Position numbers and translations under genes: made by a program. The notes beneath the pieces were generated by a model. It did no database searches, was not told the DNA's origin, and was given only the letters and a program-made list of their open reading frames with translations. A stretch of DNA of 5,408 nt from an uncultured Clostridia bacterium (GTDB taxonomy: Bacteria > Bacillota > Clostridia > Peptostreptococcales > Anaerovoracaceae), in assembly GCA_946402595.1 (NCBI GenBank), contig CAMIWY010000115.1, positions 1 to 5,408 of the forward strand. Direction: 5' to 3'. Below, piece by piece: positions 4,834-5,408 of this stretch. The number at the start of each line of letters is the position of its first letter. Positions within the stretch are counted from its first letter, which is position 1.

Positions 4834-5408
4834 TCAATCCGTTCTGTCATGAAGCAATTGAATTGAATCTGTAAAAACCCTGGCTGATTTGCATTTCTCA
4901 GCAACTGTATCCCAATTATCAGACAATTGAGGCATGAACCTCCGGTATACTGATGCGCTCTTTTTGTGTCCAGGGACTCTTATGCCATGATATTCTTTTT
5001 TCAGCGAAGTGATATTGCTCCATGGGTCGATGATCATTTCTGCATCGTTAGAATCCTTCAAACCATCAAACGCCGCCACGATCCATGCATCAGTACTATC
5101 ACAGGGAATCGTAATAATCAGCTGCTCATTTTCGTCATCTGAACGAACGAGTTGCCTGATTACCGACGTGAGATGAGCTCTGTAACGCTCAGGTGAGTCT
5201 TCATGATCACTGCAAGGCAACTGAACCGGACAGCGGTCATTTCTGACATGTATACAGTCGAGTGGAGAAGTCTTATCCTTATGATCACATTCCGTGCTGC
5301 CACATTTACAATGCACCTCTTTTTCTTTTCGCGACACATCTCCATCCATATGGATAATAAGCGCATCAAAGCGCGGCATTATTTGTGAAAACAGTGCCGG
5401 AATAAGTT
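4834..5408 (-). CDS. Unrecognised protein, C-terminal part (5' end off the right edge); TOPRIM/DUF4276-like appearance
   Basis: The reading frame is open to the right edge (visible: LIPALFSQI before the methionine at 5379), so that methionine is probably internal and at least 190 C-terminal residues are seen. Numbering from that methionine, a hydrophobic strand FDALIIHMDGD (4-14) ends in an acidic DxD motif like those of TOPRIM-fold nucleases. A cysteine/histidine-rich stretch follows (Cys 24, 26, 31, 42, 50 and 56; His 23, 33, 44 and 59), possibly a metal site. Then come a likely helix and IITIPCDSTDAWIVAAFDG (about 88-106), whose strand followed by a D/E-A-W helix resembles DUF4276-like proteins. 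The rest is charged and has no membrane segment or signal. It is followed by 77 nt and then bceR on the same strand; a functional link to the Bce genes is not evident. Being a real gene is well supported by length and character; the fold is a guess from motifs. Confidence 0.7.
   Translation of the reverse strand, partial: LIPALFSQIMPRFDALIIHMDGDVSRKEKEVHCKCGSTECDHKDKTSPLDCIHVRNDRCPVQLPCSDHEDSPERYRAHLTSVIRQLVRSDDENEQLIITIPCDSTDAWIVAAFDGLKDSNDAEMIIDPWSNITSLKKEYHGIRVPGHKKSASVYRRFMPQLSDNWDTVAEKCKSARVFTDSIQLLHDRTD

Noticed and set aside
5160..5369. Minus-strand 69-codon frame within the partial right-edge gene
   Set aside because: It overlaps a longer frame that stays open to the window edge and has coherent protein features. 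The short frame has none.
1..5408. CRISPR array, tRNA/rRNA, insertion sequence or attachment site
   Set aside because: No regularly spaced repeats, no tRNA-like cloverleaf or rRNA sequence, no transposase motifs and no terminal repeats were seen.

Overview
The window is a minus-strand stretch of a bacterial chromosome, most likely from the Bacillota (a gut-type clostridium such as Ruminococcaceae/Oscillospiraceae or Lachnospiraceae). The basis is gene content (a complete Bce-type peptide-resistance module), strong AGGAGG/GGAGG ribosome binding sites, moderate GC content and standard-code stops. No species can be named from the sequence alone.

Layout, in the direction of transcription (high to low coordinates): (1) 5408-4834, the C-terminal part of an unrecognised protein with an acidic DxD motif and a cysteine-rich insert, running off the right edge; (2) a 77-nt gap with a 9-bp inverted repeat; (3) 4756-4079, a BceR-like OmpR-family response regulator; (4) 4079-3114, a BceS-like intramembrane-sensing histidine kinase; (5) a 107-nt gap with a BceR-box-like palindrome (TGACA-N4-TGTAA), an AT-rich -10 region and two inverted repeats; (6) 3006-2245, a BceA-like ATPase; (7) 2245-215, a BceB-like FtsX permease; (8) a 76-nt gap with a good sigma-A-type promoter and repeated operator-like elements; (9) 138-1, the first 46 residues of a TetR-family repressor, running off the left edge.

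How the parts work together: in known Bce modules the permease BceB, with its large extracellular domain, is both transporter and sensor. It passes peptide-antibiotic stress to the kinase BceS, which has almost no extracellular part. BceS phosphorylates BceR, which activates the bceAB promoter through an inverted repeat. All four proteins and a matching site are present in the expected order. The pairs bceR/bceS and bceA/bceB each overlap by one base (TAATG), which suggests translational coupling.

The core module is a familiar one. The less ordinary parts are the tetR promoter, with two inverted related elements around its -35 box; the hairpin that would place the bceA ribosome binding site in its loop; and the partial protein at the right edge. 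That protein's nuclease-like (TOPRIM/DUF4276-like) look raises the possibility of a neighbouring defence locus outside the window. No RNA gene, CRISPR array or mobile element was seen.
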